DNA of 64,000 nucleotides from contig CM072897.1 in the NCBI GenBank assembly GCA_037013685.1, positions 18,150,643 to 18,214,642 on the forward strand, in the 5' to 3' direction. Shown here piece after piece: positions 1-13,430 of this stretch. The position numbers and the translations under genes were made by a program. The notes under the pieces were generated by a model, which did not search any database, was not told the DNA's origin, and saw nothing but the letters and a program-made list of their open reading frames with translations. Every line of letters starts with the position of its first letter. The first letter of the stretch is position 1. The stretch is from Acridotheres tristis (Eukaryota; Chordata; Aves; Passeriformes; Sturnidae).

Positions 1-1231
1 AGCAAGGCTAGTTTGGCCTAGCTCTCTTTTTCCTCTGGATTGATTAATCAAATACTTCAAATAATTGCTGCAGTTGTGATTAATGTCAACTGCATAGCTA
101 ATCACCCAGGAGAATAAAATGACTCTGTTTGAAAAAAAAAGCAAAATCCTGTAAATGAGTTAATTATTTACTCTGCTCACCTCTCTAACCTTGTTATGCT
201 TGTAAATGAATAGAAATATTGATCTTGGAGCTGATTTTTGTGTTATCCATCTTGCCTCAGTTCAGATGGGAGGTTCAGTGTAATCCTGTGCCCTTCTTTT
301 GACCAAGGACACTCCTTGTGCTTTGATTTGATGTGACCTGGGAGAGCAGGGCTGGCAGGATCATTGGGGTGCAGCTGACCCCAGGATTTTTAGGGCATCC
401 CTGAGTTACTAGTTCCTACTCTCCATGGGCCATCGTGGCCCCTGGCAGCAGCCCCTCCTTGGCCACCTCTCTCGGTAGCAGACTCTACCACCCAGTGGCT
501 GCCGCTGTTAAAACAATCTTGTTTCCTCCCATTAGCTTCAACTCATATCCAATTTTTCCATGTTCTCGCTCTGCCAGTGCATTGTCCCCCCCACAGGGAC
601 AAAAGACACTTTGATTGCAGCCCTGGCTGCTCTGTCAGGTTTCTGCCCCGTGCAGTGCAGTGTGGGGGGCTGCAGGCTCCCTCCCAGAGGTGCCTGCTCT
701 GTTCCCTGCCCTGAGCCACAGACCCCAGTGCCTCCCCATGGAGCTGCTGCAGCCAGGGCTTGTGTGCCCCAGCACTCCTCCCCAGCTCAGGAGTGCCTGG
801 CTAAATGTGGGACCCTCAAACTGACAAAAGAATGCCAGTTCTAGGAGCATTATCAGGGATGTACCACCACCAGCAATACAGACAGCTCCTCTGCTCTTAT
901 CTTTGTGCAAATATAAGTAAAAGAGCCTTTAAAGCCAGCTGCTGTTTGTGATCCTGTCAACTCCCTGTGCTTTCATTTCCTTGCAGTTTGGATTCCAGAA
1001 AAAGGTAGAGTGTCTCAGCTTTGGAAAGGCTGTTTTAGACACTGCCCAGAGACCATCAGCTTGTGTGACACAGAGCTGAGACAAGTCCCATGATGCACAG
1101 CTACTGTTTGCTGGCCACAATGTCGCATTTTCCTTGCAAAATCTCAGTTTCAGGAAACAGGGAAAAGCAAGTGAACACTTACTCCAATATCCCTGCATCA
1201 ATAGAACCTGAGAGGAGCTTGGAGCCAGGTG
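1..1231. other. Unique non-coding sequence, no gene seen
   Basis: The first 250 bases are AT-rich with several TTAAT/ATTA-type motifs. The rest is of moderate GC content with CpG depleted. Open frames here (for example 560-844 on the plus strand) are short and show no domain or convincing splice-site context. I see no repeat or RNA gene. Confidence 0.55.
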
Positions 1232-1523
1232 GAGGTCAGTCTCTTCTCCCAGGTGCCAAGCAACAAGACAGGAGGAAACAGCTTCAGGATGCACTAAGGG
1301 AGGTTTAGATTGGATATTAGAGAAATCTTTTCATCAAAAGGGTTGTCAAGCCCTGGCACAGGCTGCCCAGGGCAGTGGTGGAGTCACCATGCCTGGAAGG
1401 ATTTGAAAGCTGCGTGAACATGGCACGTGGGGACATGGGTTAGTGGTGGCCTTGGCTGTGCTGGCCAAATGGATGGACTTGATGACTGTAGGGGTCTTTT
1501 CCAGCCTGTACAATTCTATAATT
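1232..1523 (+). repeat. CR1-type LINE 3' fragment
   Basis: This stretch follows the 3' untranslated end of a CR1 retrotransposon in sense orientation. In order it shows a 'GGTCAGTCTCTTCTCCCAGG' block, an 'AGGAGGAAACAGC' block, 'GGCTGCCCAGGGCAGTGGTG', 'GAGTCACCATGCCTGGAAGG', 'GGACTTGATGACTGTAGGGG' and a terminal 'ACAATTCTATAA' tail. That order and tail are typical of the CR1 subfamilies spread through bird genomes. The copy is 5'-truncated, as most CR1 insertions are, and diverged, with indels between blocks. It holds no reverse transcriptase sequence and cannot move itself. Subfamily not assigned. Confidence 0.85.
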
Positions 1524-4500
1524 GGGAAAAAATAAGACACCCCAGCATAGAGGGAGCACGATGGCTTTCTCTTCTGCATCAGGCTGTAGTGAACACGAAA
1601 GGGCAGCAGTTTCTAGCAGAGCTCTGGAAGAGGTGTTAATGTTTCCCAGCAAGGCAGACACAGCTCCACCAAAGCATCCTGATGGCCAGACACAGGAATG
1701 AGTGAGTTAGAGCCAAACAAAGATTTTGTGCCAGGCTCCATCATCAGTCCCTGCCCAGACACAAATGGTCAGAGAGAGCTACATTTTCTTTCTCTTTTTT
1801 TTTTTTCTGGCAGCAGGAGGTTGAGTTATATATGTACCCTCAGGACTGTATGGACTTGGTACAGGCATGGCTGGTGCTACAAAGATAAAATAAGTAAAAT
1901 AAACAAGAAGCATTTTTGCTGCTGGACTCAGTGGCTTGACTTAGTTCTGATGTGGTCAATGCCAGGTGCCATCATGGGAACTTGGCTGCAATTCAGTTGG
2001 TGAAACTTGACATGTTTTCTTGGTGCTTCTGGATGTGGCTGTATTTTCTGGCAGCTGTGGAAAACAGCTTTGAAAAATAATAGCGTCTTTTAAGTCAAAT
2101 TAGTGTCAACATTCACTCCATACTACTAGAAGCCAATCAGTTTAAATTCCTACTTGGCAAATGGAATTTCTGTCCTGATGGCTGCTCTCTGTATCCCAGT
2201 TCTCATAACTGCTACTTGTTTTTCACTCCCTTTCTTTCCTTTTAGTGTCTCCGTGAAGAAATGTTTGGTTGCTGAGGTGTGGGATCTGGTGTGGTTTTGA
2301 AGGTATCTGTGCTTGGGCCTCTCTCCTTTTGTATAGGACCAGTCTTGCAGGAGCAGAGGAGGGGAAAAAAAAAAAGCAAAATGTGGTGAAGCTTTAGCAC
2401 CTGCCTTGGGCACAGTTCAGCTCATGCAAACCACCAGTGCCTGCTCTCAGCAAGGTCTCTGATTCCAGCTGTCCTGCCTGGACTGAGACAGGTGGGTAGT
2501 GAGGATCCGTGGGGGAGCCATTACAGGCTATTCCAGGTGAACAGAAAAAGGAAAGAAGCAAAGCTGCCTGTGAATAGAGAGAATCAGGAGAGCAAGAGGT
2601 AGATGGGCTGCTGAAATAATGCTGCCTTTAACTGTGAATAAGTAACAGCATCACAGGAGGCACTCAGGGCAGCTATTTTGGAGGGTTAAAAGGAAGGTTA
2701 AAGATGACATTTAGGATTAGGATTAGGAAAATTGGGACCCCTAAGGCACACTCAGTGAATGCTGAAGATAAAGGCATAGGCTAAACTGGCTCTGTCTGGA
2801 GTAAGGACTGGTAATTAGGTGTGTATGATACACTTCATCTTTGTATTAACACCTCTGTCTTTAATATCTATGGCATGTGCACGTATAATATACAATATCC
2901 ATGTCATTAGCAGATTAGATATTATGCAGACTAATTCCTTGGATTTATGGAAGTGTTAGAAGTTGCTGTGCCAAGAAAAAGGTTTCCTCTGGCAGCTCTT
3001 TACATCAGCTCCTGTCCAGGAGCAGCTTACACACGAGGCTTCCCTGTCGTGCTGAGTGCCTGGCTGTGAATGCAGCCTTTGCCGAGGCCGTGGGTTTGGC
3101 TGGAGCTCTCCCGCCCTCCCTGAACGCTCAGGGATAGTGCAGGCTGTGCTAGCACGCAATGCAGATGCTGGGGAATGAATAAAGCAGGAAAAGAAGGAGT
3201 GAGCCTGCCTCTGTCATCCTTTTCAGAGAGCAGAGGAAGGCATTAGCAGCCTCCAGAGGGAGTTTCACTGCTCAGCTGGTCCCTAGGCACGGGCAAGTGG
3301 TGCCTGAGGGAATCTTGTGATGGATGAGCCTGTTTTACTTAGTTCTGTCATGGCCCTTCAGAAGGCACTTGTTTCCTGTTTGGTTTGAAAAGATTGGTTC
3401 ACTGTTTGCTGATTTTGTGTGAGGCCACCGAGCCTTGCAGAGGAAGCCATGCACCAGAACAAACCCCTCCAATCTGTGCCAGGAGCCTGTGCCTGGCAGC
3501 CCTGGGCTCTGCCACGTGGGGCTCAGGTAGCCCCAAGGTGGGACTGCACCTCAGGAGCCTCGTGTGTGCTGTGGGCATCAACTCACACAATCACTGCTTC
3601 CCTCTGCTAGGGCAGGGACTGCTCTGCTGGGTAAGGGTTGACTGAGTTGTTTTGTAGATCTCAGCAATAAAAACGTGTCCACAATCACCCAAATAATGGA
3701 AGGAAAAGATGAGAGCATAAAGTGATTATGCTGGTGAGAGAAAGGAGGAACTAGTAGAGTCTGAAAGAGATACAGGCAGGTGAACAATGGGCCTTGTGAA
3801 GCAGAACGAAATGCATTATTACTTTTAATGGAAATTCAGCAAAGGCTCTGTAGATGCGCTGGGCAGAGGATGAGTAGAGAAATTGCTAATTCTGTCCAAA
3901 GCCAGAAGTGAAACCAGCTTTGTTCCACTGCTCAGGCAAATGGATGTGGCAGCTGGAAAGGACTTTCTGGCAAGGGATAGGAGCAACCTCATGTGGGGAT
4001 TGCACTTCACACCTGCCAGGTTTTCTTCCCGTTTGTACCACAGGACTCTGTTGTGCTGGTGTGAAGCTCTAGGTCCCCTGCAGGGGATATGTCTCAGAAA
4101 TTTCAGTGTGACACTAATTCCAGGCTCCTTCCTGCCCCTCTGGCTTGCACATCAAACCTGGCCACACCACATGCTCCCTCTGGCTTTCTTAGTCCCTCAG
4201 CAACCTTTCTGACCCAGGCCATTCTCCATCTAGTATCCTCCCAGTGTGCTCGAGCCTTGCTGCCCTCTGAAAACTTCCTGCATGTGGGATTTGCAATAAA
4301 AATTTAGGATCCCTGCTAAGCAGGTTAACTTTTTCTTCCAAATTACAGGTAGCTAAAGCTATGCTTAGCTTCGTGCTCATAAATCAAGGGAAGGTTCTGA
4401 TGCCACCACCAAGGAGCAGAACTGAGACTTACACAGACTCTGAGGTTTTTTCTCTTCTCCTTTCTTCTGGGTGCAGTGCCTAAAGCTCAGTTTATAAAAT

Positions 4501-6817
4501 GACGATAGTGTCACTAGGATATGTGATGGAGCGTCATATGGGACATTCCCATTGTTTAGTGCTCCTTAGAAAATGATTCCCAACACCTATTCCAGAGGCT
4601 AGAGAATGTGACACATTTAAAAAATACAATATAATTAACAACCAAATCAATCTTTGTCCATGGGGAGAGCATTCCCAAGAACAACATTTGCTGAGAAAGA
4701 AAGAGCATTTACTCTGTTTCAGGCAGAGCAGAAGTAATTAAGGCACATCACCTACCCAAGGCAGCTCCCAAGGTTGCTGGCTGGCCAAGTGGGGAATGTA
4801 GAGGGATTCAGGTGGTGGCAGTGGCCTGTGATAGATTTAATAGAAAATAGTGCTTGGGTTATTATTTCTGGGGGATTTAACCATTCCAGATGCATGACTT
4901 AGCACAGCACAAGCTTTCCTGGAATGAAGTCATGGAGATGCTGAGGATTCCTGAACCACTGGGTACAGGAGTGTGCCAGCCAGGAGTACAGGTGAGGGTA
5001 GCACTGCTTTCCCCTGAGGAGAAGCAGGTAACAAATGCTGTATCTCAGGGTTACTCACCTGATTACTTGTGCTAAGTCCTCTTTTCTGAGAGGAACCTGT
5101 GCCAGGATGGGCTGGACAGTCTGTTGAGCTGCATGTCCTCATTCTGGCTCAGACAAATTTTCCCCATCCATGCCTGTGTAGTCTAAATACTGGGCATCCA
5201 GCCTGCCCTTTGTCTGGCATTTCGAGGGGTAGTGTGATCAGTGCCAGGGTCTTCATGGAGAAGCACTGTGCCCTAGTACAACACCAGGAAGGTTTCCTTT
5301 TCACACACAGCTCAAGCTGCATCTTTAGGTGATAGGACCAAGCTCACCTCCTTTACAACCCCCAAACTTTAAGCATTTGCTTTGTAATTGCCAGTGCCCA
5401 ACACCTGATTTTTGTGCAGGGTCTGTAGGGAGAGGAAGTAAGAACAAAAAGAGAGAGAGGTTTTAGGATTTGCTTTCTCAGTGGCAGTTCCTACTGATGC
5501 TTTGTGCATGTGCTTGGGGAGTGCAGGAGTGGAGGGGATGCCACTGCTTCGTTCAGTGCTCCAGAAGACTAATGGACCTTGACAACTGCGGCACAACATG
5601 GAAACTATTAAAAAGGGAGGACTGATTAAAGCCCCAACCATCCCAGCATTCCCCTGGCTCTTAACCCCGTGTTGGAGCTGAGCAGCCCGGCAGTGCCTCC
5701 TCCCAGTCTGCACAATTAACATCTCTTGTCACTAATTGATTCCTGTGGTGCTCACAGGACAATTAGAATTTAAATTGCCTTTTACAAAGGTCATGAAAAC
5801 ATGATAAAAGACGAATCTATTAGGGAGGATCACTCAGGAGTCTCTCTCCTCTTCTGCAGCGCTGGCTGTTAGTTATCATGATGTGAGTGAGGGGAGTTGG
5901 GAGAGAGGTTCATGCCTTGGGTTCATTACTTGATTGTAGTTCATGGCAGAGGCTCAGCTCTTTGTGACTTGTGAATATTCTTGCACTCAAGATGGCATTT
6001 AATTTTTTACTGCCTCCTTTAGAAGGTTTTTTCGTCTGTACGTGCTATGTCTTTTCTGATAAACTTGAAATGCTGGTTCTGTGTTTGAATCTTGAATTTA
6101 CTGCAGGGGGGAACCTACAGTGTTTGCAATGTGCGGGCAAAAGATTTACCTTCACAGGGCAAAGGTGTCCTGGTACCAGCCTGCCCTGGTTCCCAGAGGG
6201 TGGAGCAATGGATTAAAATCTGCCATGACTCCCTGGAAAGCACAGAAGTGAGGGGAAGGGCAGCTGAAGTGCTGTCTGCACAAGGGTGCATTGAGGATGT
6301 GAGTACTTGGTTCAGCAGTACTGTCACTCCAGCTTTCTATAAAGCAGTCCCCAGTGAAGAGGTCCTGAAAGAGAATGCATAAATGTAAGTTGGGAAGGCA
6401 TCACTTTTAAGCCCTTACTTGCAGCTTTCCCTATCTGCAGCCGGTACTTCTAGGAATGGCATGATGACTTCAGGAACCTCTGGAGCTCCTGCCACACCTC
6501 TGAGCTGGTGCAAACCCTGCTACAGGTGTCTGTAGCTTCAGGGCTCAGCAAGCTGTCTGCATTTTGCCTCCAAAGCAGAATATGGCAATTTGGGGTGAGC
6601 TTTCAGGGGAAGCTGGTACTTCACTGGCACAAGGAATATTCAGAGTTGTTACACTTCCAGCAGCTCCCCTCTGTCACCCTCAAACCTCAACAGTGGGAAG
6701 AGATATAAAGTTTGTGTGTCAGGGTTAAGGCAATGTCTTGGAACTGCAGCCAATCAGCCTGGCATGGATCTTGGCAGTTTCCTAATTCACCTGTCCTCTC
6801 ACAGGCACGATCAGCTC
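1524..6817. other. Unique non-coding sequence, no gene seen
   Basis: No reading frame here looks like a gene. Simple-sequence content is limited to a poly-T run near 1793-1807 and a poly-A run near 2365-2375. Two AT-rich patches (about 2820-2950 and 5690-5850) carry TAAT/ATTA motifs and could be conserved elements, but composition alone does not show this. A Cys/Lys-rich frame at 6092-6382 was considered and is not a zinc finger. Confidence 0.5.
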
Positions 6818-6823
6818 CACCTG
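6818..6823. repeat. Target-site duplication, left copy (CACCTG)
   Basis: CACCTG directly precedes the LTR at 6824-7435 and recurs exactly at 7436-7441 directly after it. A 6-bp duplication is characteristic of class II (ERVK-like, beta/alpharetrovirus-related) integration. Confidence 0.85.
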
Positions 6824-6942
6824 TGTAAGTGTGGTATTTGCACCACTTAATTCGTGGCTTGTCTGTATTTTCTTCTGTCTTCACTCAGAGTTAGGATTAA
6901 AAACATGAAGGAGATGAATTTTCTCGTGTTTGGGCTTGGTTG

Positions 6943-6948
6943 TTTATT
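6943..6948 (-). terminator. LTR polyadenylation signal AATAAA
   Basis: The minus-strand AATAAA sits 135-140 bases downstream of the TATA-like box and about 120 bases before the LTR 3' end. This is the usual place for the R-region signal. Confidence 0.6.
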
Positions 6949-7080
6949 AAATCTTATCTAAAGTACAGAGAGTTCTGCAACACCTCTAACTACCAGCTAA
7001 AAGTGAGCAAAATGGAGAGAGATGCAGCTGCTACAAGGTCTCTTAAAGCTAAACAGTCCAATAGAGAATTAACACCTATG

Positions 7081-7090
7081 GTATTTATAC
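7081..7090 (-). promoter_or_regulatory. LTR core promoter TATA-like box
   Basis: GTATAAATAC on the minus strand lies between U3 and the AATAAA signal, so transcription would run toward lower coordinates. Whether it is still active cannot be told from sequence. Confidence 0.5.
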
Positions 7091-7435
7091 TTTTGACCCA
7101 ATAACCAAATTCCCATGACCCTCAGTGCAGCACTCACTGTCCAACCAGAAACTACTGCCTGAAGTCATGGAGAAGGAAGAAGAACATAGAAAGAAACAAC
7201 ACCCAAAATCCTCCATCTTGTTCCATACCTATTCCTGTATTATAAAAATCTCAAATTCCAAACCCTTCACCATGTGAAATCACACATTTCTATTTAACTA
7301 CACACCCGTGATTTTAACTCCATCACTCAAATTCGGAGCCTTCTCCAAGGCCTCAGGTCCAAAGCAGTGTTCTCCAGGGGGTCAGTGCCAGAAAGCACAG
7401 GAAGCTCAAAAATCCCAGGTTTCTGGGATCCAACA

Positions 7436-7441
7436 CACCTG
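7436..7441. repeat. Target-site duplication, right copy (CACCTG)
   Basis: This is the exact partner of 6818-6823. The uninterrupted pair fixes both LTR boundaries and shows that no part of the insertion has been lost at its ends. Confidence 0.85.
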
Positions 7442-10400
7442 TATCCCTAACCTGTTATCCAGGAAACTTCTCACATAGTGCCTTTGCTGCAGTGAGGATT
7501 GGGGGAGGGGGCAGATCACCTCCTGGAGGAATGAGCACATCTTGTTCTGACACACCTGGTCCTGCCTCAGAGCCAGCATTTTGGACTAGCTGTATTTCGG
7601 GCCTGGGTACAGTGAAAAGCAGTCTTAAATCCTGCAGTTCAGTCATTGCTCTCCTGTCTTGTATGCCCCAAGTGTGGGGTTTGACAGGAAAAACAAAGTT
7701 TCAGAGCCACTACTGTGGTCCAGAACCCGCCTTGTGTAACTACAGCAATATTTCATGCTGAGAGGGAAAATCTAGCCAGAATGTCCAATTGCCCATCCAA
7801 TCCTATCCCAGTGGCATTCCCATTATAAAGAAAGCTGGCTGGCTATTTGAGAAACTCATGTCCTTTCCAAGTCCTGCCTTTGACTTCTTGCTATTCTGGT
7901 TATTGAAATTGATTTTGCACTCCAGGCATGGGATTTTCCATTGCCAAGTTTAATGTCGGAGATAATAGAAATTATGTTTCCACTCGCACATAAATCTCAG
8001 GGCTGTTTGTGCTCAGATGACTGGACAGTAAGTACAGGTGAAATTGCTCCTGTGATTGTTTCAGTAAAAGTGTATTATTGTTGTAAGGTTTTATAAAGTG
8101 TGTTTAACTGGTTTACACATATTTCTAGCAGTCATCGAGTAGGTTCTTTGTTGAGGCTTTTTTTCTATTCCAATAAATATAAACCTCTAAGCAGGCCATC
8201 TAATTTCTCTTCTTGACAGGGTGGTAAATCAGCTGGCTTTGGCAGTAGGCCAGGGAGTGAGCAGCAAGCCCACCCAGCAGTTGTGCAGTGCCCCTCTGCT
8301 GTGCTTGCCCTGCAGTTTTGGGCGTGGAGAAACCAACCCGTGCAAATCATCCCAAGGATCTCTCTGCTTTTGCACACCTCCTCATGTGGGACCAGCACCA
8401 GGCTTTGTTCTGACTGCAGCACAGCCTGCTCTGCCCTAAACTTTGCCATCATTAGTCAGCACGCTAGGACCTGGCTCTAACAAGCTTGGGGAAGAGTAAG
8501 CAAAGGTCGGTCTCTTGAGCTTTAAGGGCAAAACAGCCAGAGAAGGTTTCTTCAGCTCCCAGGAGCTAAGGGAGATAATGGTTTTAGTGTGAGGCCCACA
8601 GGGATCACTCAGGGAGTTGTGGCCTGAAGACACTCCAGCCTTTGGGGTCCCCCTGTTCTAACCCAGCAGCTTTTTCTGCTCCCAGGAGGAAGGACTTTTC
8701 TTTTTCAGAGTGCATGAGATAATCTCACACTTCACAAGGATAAAAGAGTGGAAGGAAGGGCTCCAGAGCGATACAGGGACTGAAGCCTACATCCACTTTA
8801 GCTCCAGGCTCCTCTGGTTAAATGTGAATCTGCTCAGCTCTGCAGTCCTCACCTGGGTGACATCCCTGTGATCTGGAGCCTTGGTCAGCTGCCCAAACAG
8901 CTCCATGTAACCCAGCCAGCTGGCTGCCACCCAGCCTTGCTGCCATCTGCTGCCTTGGGCCCTGGATACCAAAGACACTGCCCTAGCTCCTTCCTGAGGG
9001 AAGCCCAGACCCTGATAGCTCAGGTGTTCAGAAAATATTCTTCCTGCAACAGAGTGCCAGCCCCAAGCAGCCAGGGCATGCTGTGTGTTGATTAGAGCAC
9101 TGCAATGCATGCAAGACGTGTCTTAGGTGCTTTCCTATCTGTCCTGACCCCACATTCTTTTATGCTTTGTGTGTCTCGTGTCCTCGGCTCAAGGAAAATC
9201 ATTACTGTGTGTCAGGTAGTGCCCAGCATGGTGAAACCTCAGCTTGAGCTGGTGTTTTAGGTATTGCTGAACAGTTAAAAATGCTGCACTTGGCTTATTT
9301 TTGTACTTGTATGCATTTGGCAGTGCTGCTTTGGTGTATTACGTTGCTTCTCTCCCAGAGATCTTAACTTTGGCTGGGAGCAAAAGGACTCCATTTATCT
9401 ATTCCTTGCCTTGCAGGAGTTTGGTGAAGCTCAGCTAGCAAAAACTTGTAAATTGCTTGGAGATCATTAGAGGAAAAGTGCTGTAAAAGAGCAAAGTATT
9501 ATTTATTAATGTGCCTCTGTCTTACAGTGCCAGAAATATCAAGGTTCTAATTGTGCAGACTTGTAATCTGAGTAACTTCCTGTTTTGTTTTGTTTTTTTT
9601 CTTCTTTGTTTTCTTCTTGGATTGCCTTGGTAAATAAATTCATGGAGCAGTCACTGCACAAAATGACACATGGGAGTAGTGTTTAAAAGCCAGCTCTGTC
9701 AGATAGAAGGCAATGGGATGCCACAGTATGACTTTCAGCTTTCCTCTGGCTGCTCTAATCTCTACTGCCTCAGTCTTATCCTCTGCATCTAAACTTGCTT
9801 TTCCTCTCTCCTTGTTTCAAACCTGACCTCTGCTCAGGAGAGGAGTGTGTGACACAGTATTACAAAAGTGAACAGAGACCTTACACTGCAAGGATCATTC
9901 CATCAGCCATATGCAGCCACTGATAAACTCTAGCTATGCCTGCAAACTTGCAGTATTCCCACTTCTGGGCAGGAAATGAATGATGTGGCTGAAGGGCACA
10001 GAAGGGAGAAAATCCTCCCCCTCATCCTACGAGCTTCAGCTGGCACAGGGAGGTGGGAGCTGGCAGTGTTCTCCAGGCCATGCCAACAGCTGCTGTAGCC
10101 AGTCTGAGGTGACAAGGATGGCTGTGAGCTGAGGAGTTTGACCAGCTAAGATGCAGTTAAATGTCTTTTGTGAAAGTGCTGAAGTCGGGGGTTTCCTCTG
10201 TATGAGAGCTGTCTCCAGACGAGCAATATTAGGGGCATAATCAGCTGCCACCTTGCCCATCCCACCAGGATTGGACAGGAATCTTTCACATCCTTATCTC
10301 GGAGACTGTGAGAAGGTGGAAGCCTGGTATTGCTGCAGGCTGCTCTACAGAGGCTGATGTCAGATGCTGTGGCTGGTGGGATGATATCAAGTGATCCACA

Positions 10401-13119
10401 AAGAATGACAGCAAACACTGTGCTGTGTGGGTTTAAAATTGAACCTTTGAGTAGTATTTCTAATGTGCAATGAGGAAATTCCTTCCCCCTCTCTCTCAAT
10501 ATCTCTCTCCCTTTGCCTGTTTTGTTTTTAGTTGCCTCAGAAACAAGGCAAAGCTCAGCCTGCTCCTGGTTTCCCAAGAGGATGGGCATCTAGCTGCTTG
10601 CTCCTGCATTTCTAGGGGTGACTCTTCTAATACATTGTTCATGGGCCTCTGAGATCACCCCATTTCATACAAAATTCATCCACCAGAAGCAGCAGCCATT
10701 CATGTGTATTCTCACTCTTTTCCAGCTCTGGGTGACCAGCACCAGGTTTAAAACGTTCATATTTGCTGTCATTGAAATGTAGAGCTGGTCTGGAGACTTT
10801 CCTTTCTTCTGGGCTACAAGATATGAACAGCACAGTGTTCTGCCCTCTGTGTCTGCCACACTTCTCCCTGCTGCTTCCCAAACTTACTGTAGGATTCTGA
10901 AGGCTGCAAGATAACAATTTTCTAGTAAATTCAAGGGGATGAAATCCCATATACATCAACATTATAAGGAAACCTTCAGGCTGGCTGGTGAGCACGTCTC
11001 CAGACAGTGCTAGGGGGCTATGCCTCAGGTATGGTGATCAGACAGCTCCTCTGTGGTCATCACCTAGGCCTGTAAAAGAGAGAATATCCACTGTTATGAC
11101 CTTCACAATGAGGCCGTTGCTGAAATCCCCCAGTCTCCAAGGGATGGGCTTTCAGTTGGTAGCAGAATTTAGAACTGCATCTGATTTATTCCTCTGTTGT
11201 AGCCATCTGCCTTTGCTGCTCACTCACAGTCTCACTTCCCATTCCATTAGCAGCATTCCCCAAGGGACTCAGGTATGTCACCTGAGAGAGGACAACAAAC
11301 GGTCTGTGTTTTGAGGGAGAAAAGGGAATGTCAGGTCCTAATTCAAGTGCTGTGGCAGCCTGCTCTTTTCCTCATGAGACAACACTTGCACTCTGTAGCA
11401 GAGGAAGTCACTGATATCTGCCATTGACTTCCAGAGGCTCCACGAGCAATTGGGAAACATCTGCTGATGCTGAAGGCCTGAAATGTGCTCCTGGGAAACA
11501 CCTCCAGGAACAATTGCCCATTGCTTGGGCATTATCACTCAGGCCTATTCCCTTTAGCTATGCTAACAGTCTTCATTCATACACTCTCTGTTTTGTTTCA
11601 GATATGTGGGTGATATTGAAAAGATGCATTTTAAGCATAAGAGGGCTTTAAGGAGCTGTGTTTATACTTAAGAAAGGAGATGCATGTTTCAAAGGTGTAG
11701 ATGAAATGACATCAAAGTAGAAAAGGAAGAAAACAGCACATTTCTTGACTCTACAAAGATTTCAGAAGTATTTTGAAACCTGGAGAAACTCTGCACTGCG
11801 AAATCTGTTTTCCTCCTGTATTTTGGCTGAGATTTCCAATTATTTTTGCAACATGACCACAATCTGGAGTCTGAACAGAGAATGTGGTGGAGTGTGCTGC
11901 TGCATTTACTGGGCAAGCCTTGGGTGTTGCAGGAGGGAGATGTAGATGAGGCTTCCAGAGGAAATTGGTATTCACAAGGATGCCCTCCCTGTACATCTGG
12001 GGACAGTAACTGGACCTGGCCTGGCTTTATGTGTCTGGAGTTCAAGAGTTGGCTGAAACAAACCCTGAAGACTCGAATTGTCCCAAGATCCTCAGCACAG
12101 AAGTGATCCCTGTGCCTTAAGCACAGCTAGGATGGCTCCTGGCCTGGTCTTTGAGCCTGTTGCTAAAAAGGTGGAGACTGATGAGGGCCTTGTTGAAATC
12201 TCAGTTACTGCCTGGCAGGAGAACTCATGCAGTGATCCCACCCTGCCCTGCCCAGCCCAGCTCTGAGCAGTTCTGAAGTCTCAAAAACATTATAGAAACT
12301 TAATACTCTTGCTTCCATGGCTTCTACTCCCTTCAGCTGATGGCTGGTGACTGATCCCTTCAGTGAGGGGCCTTTGAAGTTATAATGAGACTCATTAAGG
12401 TAATTAAATGAACTGCATGGTTGAAGCCTACCAGGAGCTCTCATGTGGCCACCTGTGTTCACATTGGTGCAGAGAAGGCAAGAGGCAGCATTTTTTCTGG
12501 GATCTTGGGACAATACTGGCACCTGTGAGCACATTGTTGTAGCTCTTAGTGGTTGCTGTTGCTGCCAGAGGACCCGTGGGCAGGCTGAGGAGCCTGGTGG
12601 TAAAAGCTGTCTGCACCAAGGAGTCTACCAGCACTCAGACTGTAGCTGAAATGAATCCCAGTCCCTTGAGTAAGGCTCAGCTTGGGACTTCAGCACAGCA
12701 CGTGCTGCAGGCATACTCATAGTTATGACTGGAATTAATTACCTTTGTGTCAAAGAGCAGATGGAATGAGGCAAGAGAGAGAAAGTGAAGAGGCTGTGGG
12801 ACAGATCTTGTTCTCTCAGCCTAAAGATCCCTGGAAGCCTGTGTGGTTGCTGTGGCTGTGTTCAGCTCAATGCAGAAGAAGACAGCAGAGAAGGGGTTAA
12901 GGTGGTGTTGTAGAAATCCAGTGTGGGAATAACAGGGGCTCTTAAGATGGGGACTAAATTGTTACGACAGGCTGGACAAAGCCAGTGGGGAGACTTCATT
13001 TCACCAGTGCTCAGGAATGGAAAAGAAATGAAAACTGGCACATGATTCTGTTTCCACTTATGAAGCACCCATCTGCCTTTTTAAAATTCAATTTCTGGGG
13101 ATGGTGAGTAAGGCTGGGC
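7442..13119. other. Unique non-coding sequence, no gene seen
   Basis: Moderate-GC, CpG-poor sequence without recognisable genes or transposons. A T-rich run lies at 9581-9619. Several frames of 100-147 codons (for example 10146-10589 minus) overlap one another on both strands. They lack coding character or recognisable domains and are treated as chance. Confidence 0.5.
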
Positions 13120-13430
13120 CAGTTCACAGCTATTAGATCCATGCCATTAACATCCCAGCCGCTGCAGAGTATCAGTGGCACGCACGGGGCGAGGGACATC
13201 TCTCATGCAGGATTGGCAGAAATTGATATTAATAAATGGATCTAATATTCTTAAATTTGTATTCCTTCCCCAGCCTCACAGCGACCCCAAAGGGCAGGAG
13301 AAATAATAAGTAAAGGCCTAATTCATTATTTATAACCAGGCAAACCAGGGAAGTAACTCTGGCAGATTACCTGGATAATCCAGCATTAGCATCTTGTTTC
13401 AGATATCTTTATTAGGACTCAGGAAGGGCT
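13120..13430. other. AT-rich block, possible conserved non-coding element
   Basis: The block contains TGATATTAATAAATGG, GGCCTAATTCATTATTTATAA and TTACCTGGATAATCCAGC, all rich in homeodomain-type TAAT cores. It contrasts with the CTG/CAG-rich sequence on both sides. Selection is inferred from composition only. Confidence 0.25.

Larger units (their letters stand above)
6824..7435 (-). mobile_element. Solo LTR, ERVK-like (class II), 612 bp
   Basis: Read on the minus strand, the element begins TGTTGGATCCC and ends CACTTACA, so it has the TG...CA termini of a retroviral LTR. It is flanked by an exact 6-bp duplication (CACCTG). It carries a TATA-like GTATAAATAC (plus-strand 7081-7090) and downstream an AATAAA signal (6943-6948), giving a U3 of roughly 340 bp, a short R and a U5 of roughly 110 bp. 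Both flanks are ordinary sequence without gag, pol or env. It is therefore a solo LTR left by recombination between the two LTRs of a provirus. Few CpGs remain, suggesting moderate age. The 6-bp duplication points to ERVK; the exact passerine subfamily is not assigned. Confidence 0.85.

Noticed and set aside
2706..2726. GGATTAGGATTAGG, telomere-like
   Set aside because: Only two and a half units and not TTAGGG. CCTAACCCTAATAAA near 62,923 is equally short.
6092..6382. Short frames with C-x-x-C that resemble a zinc finger
   Set aside because: The paired histidines at finger spacing are missing, and the similarity ends after a few residues.
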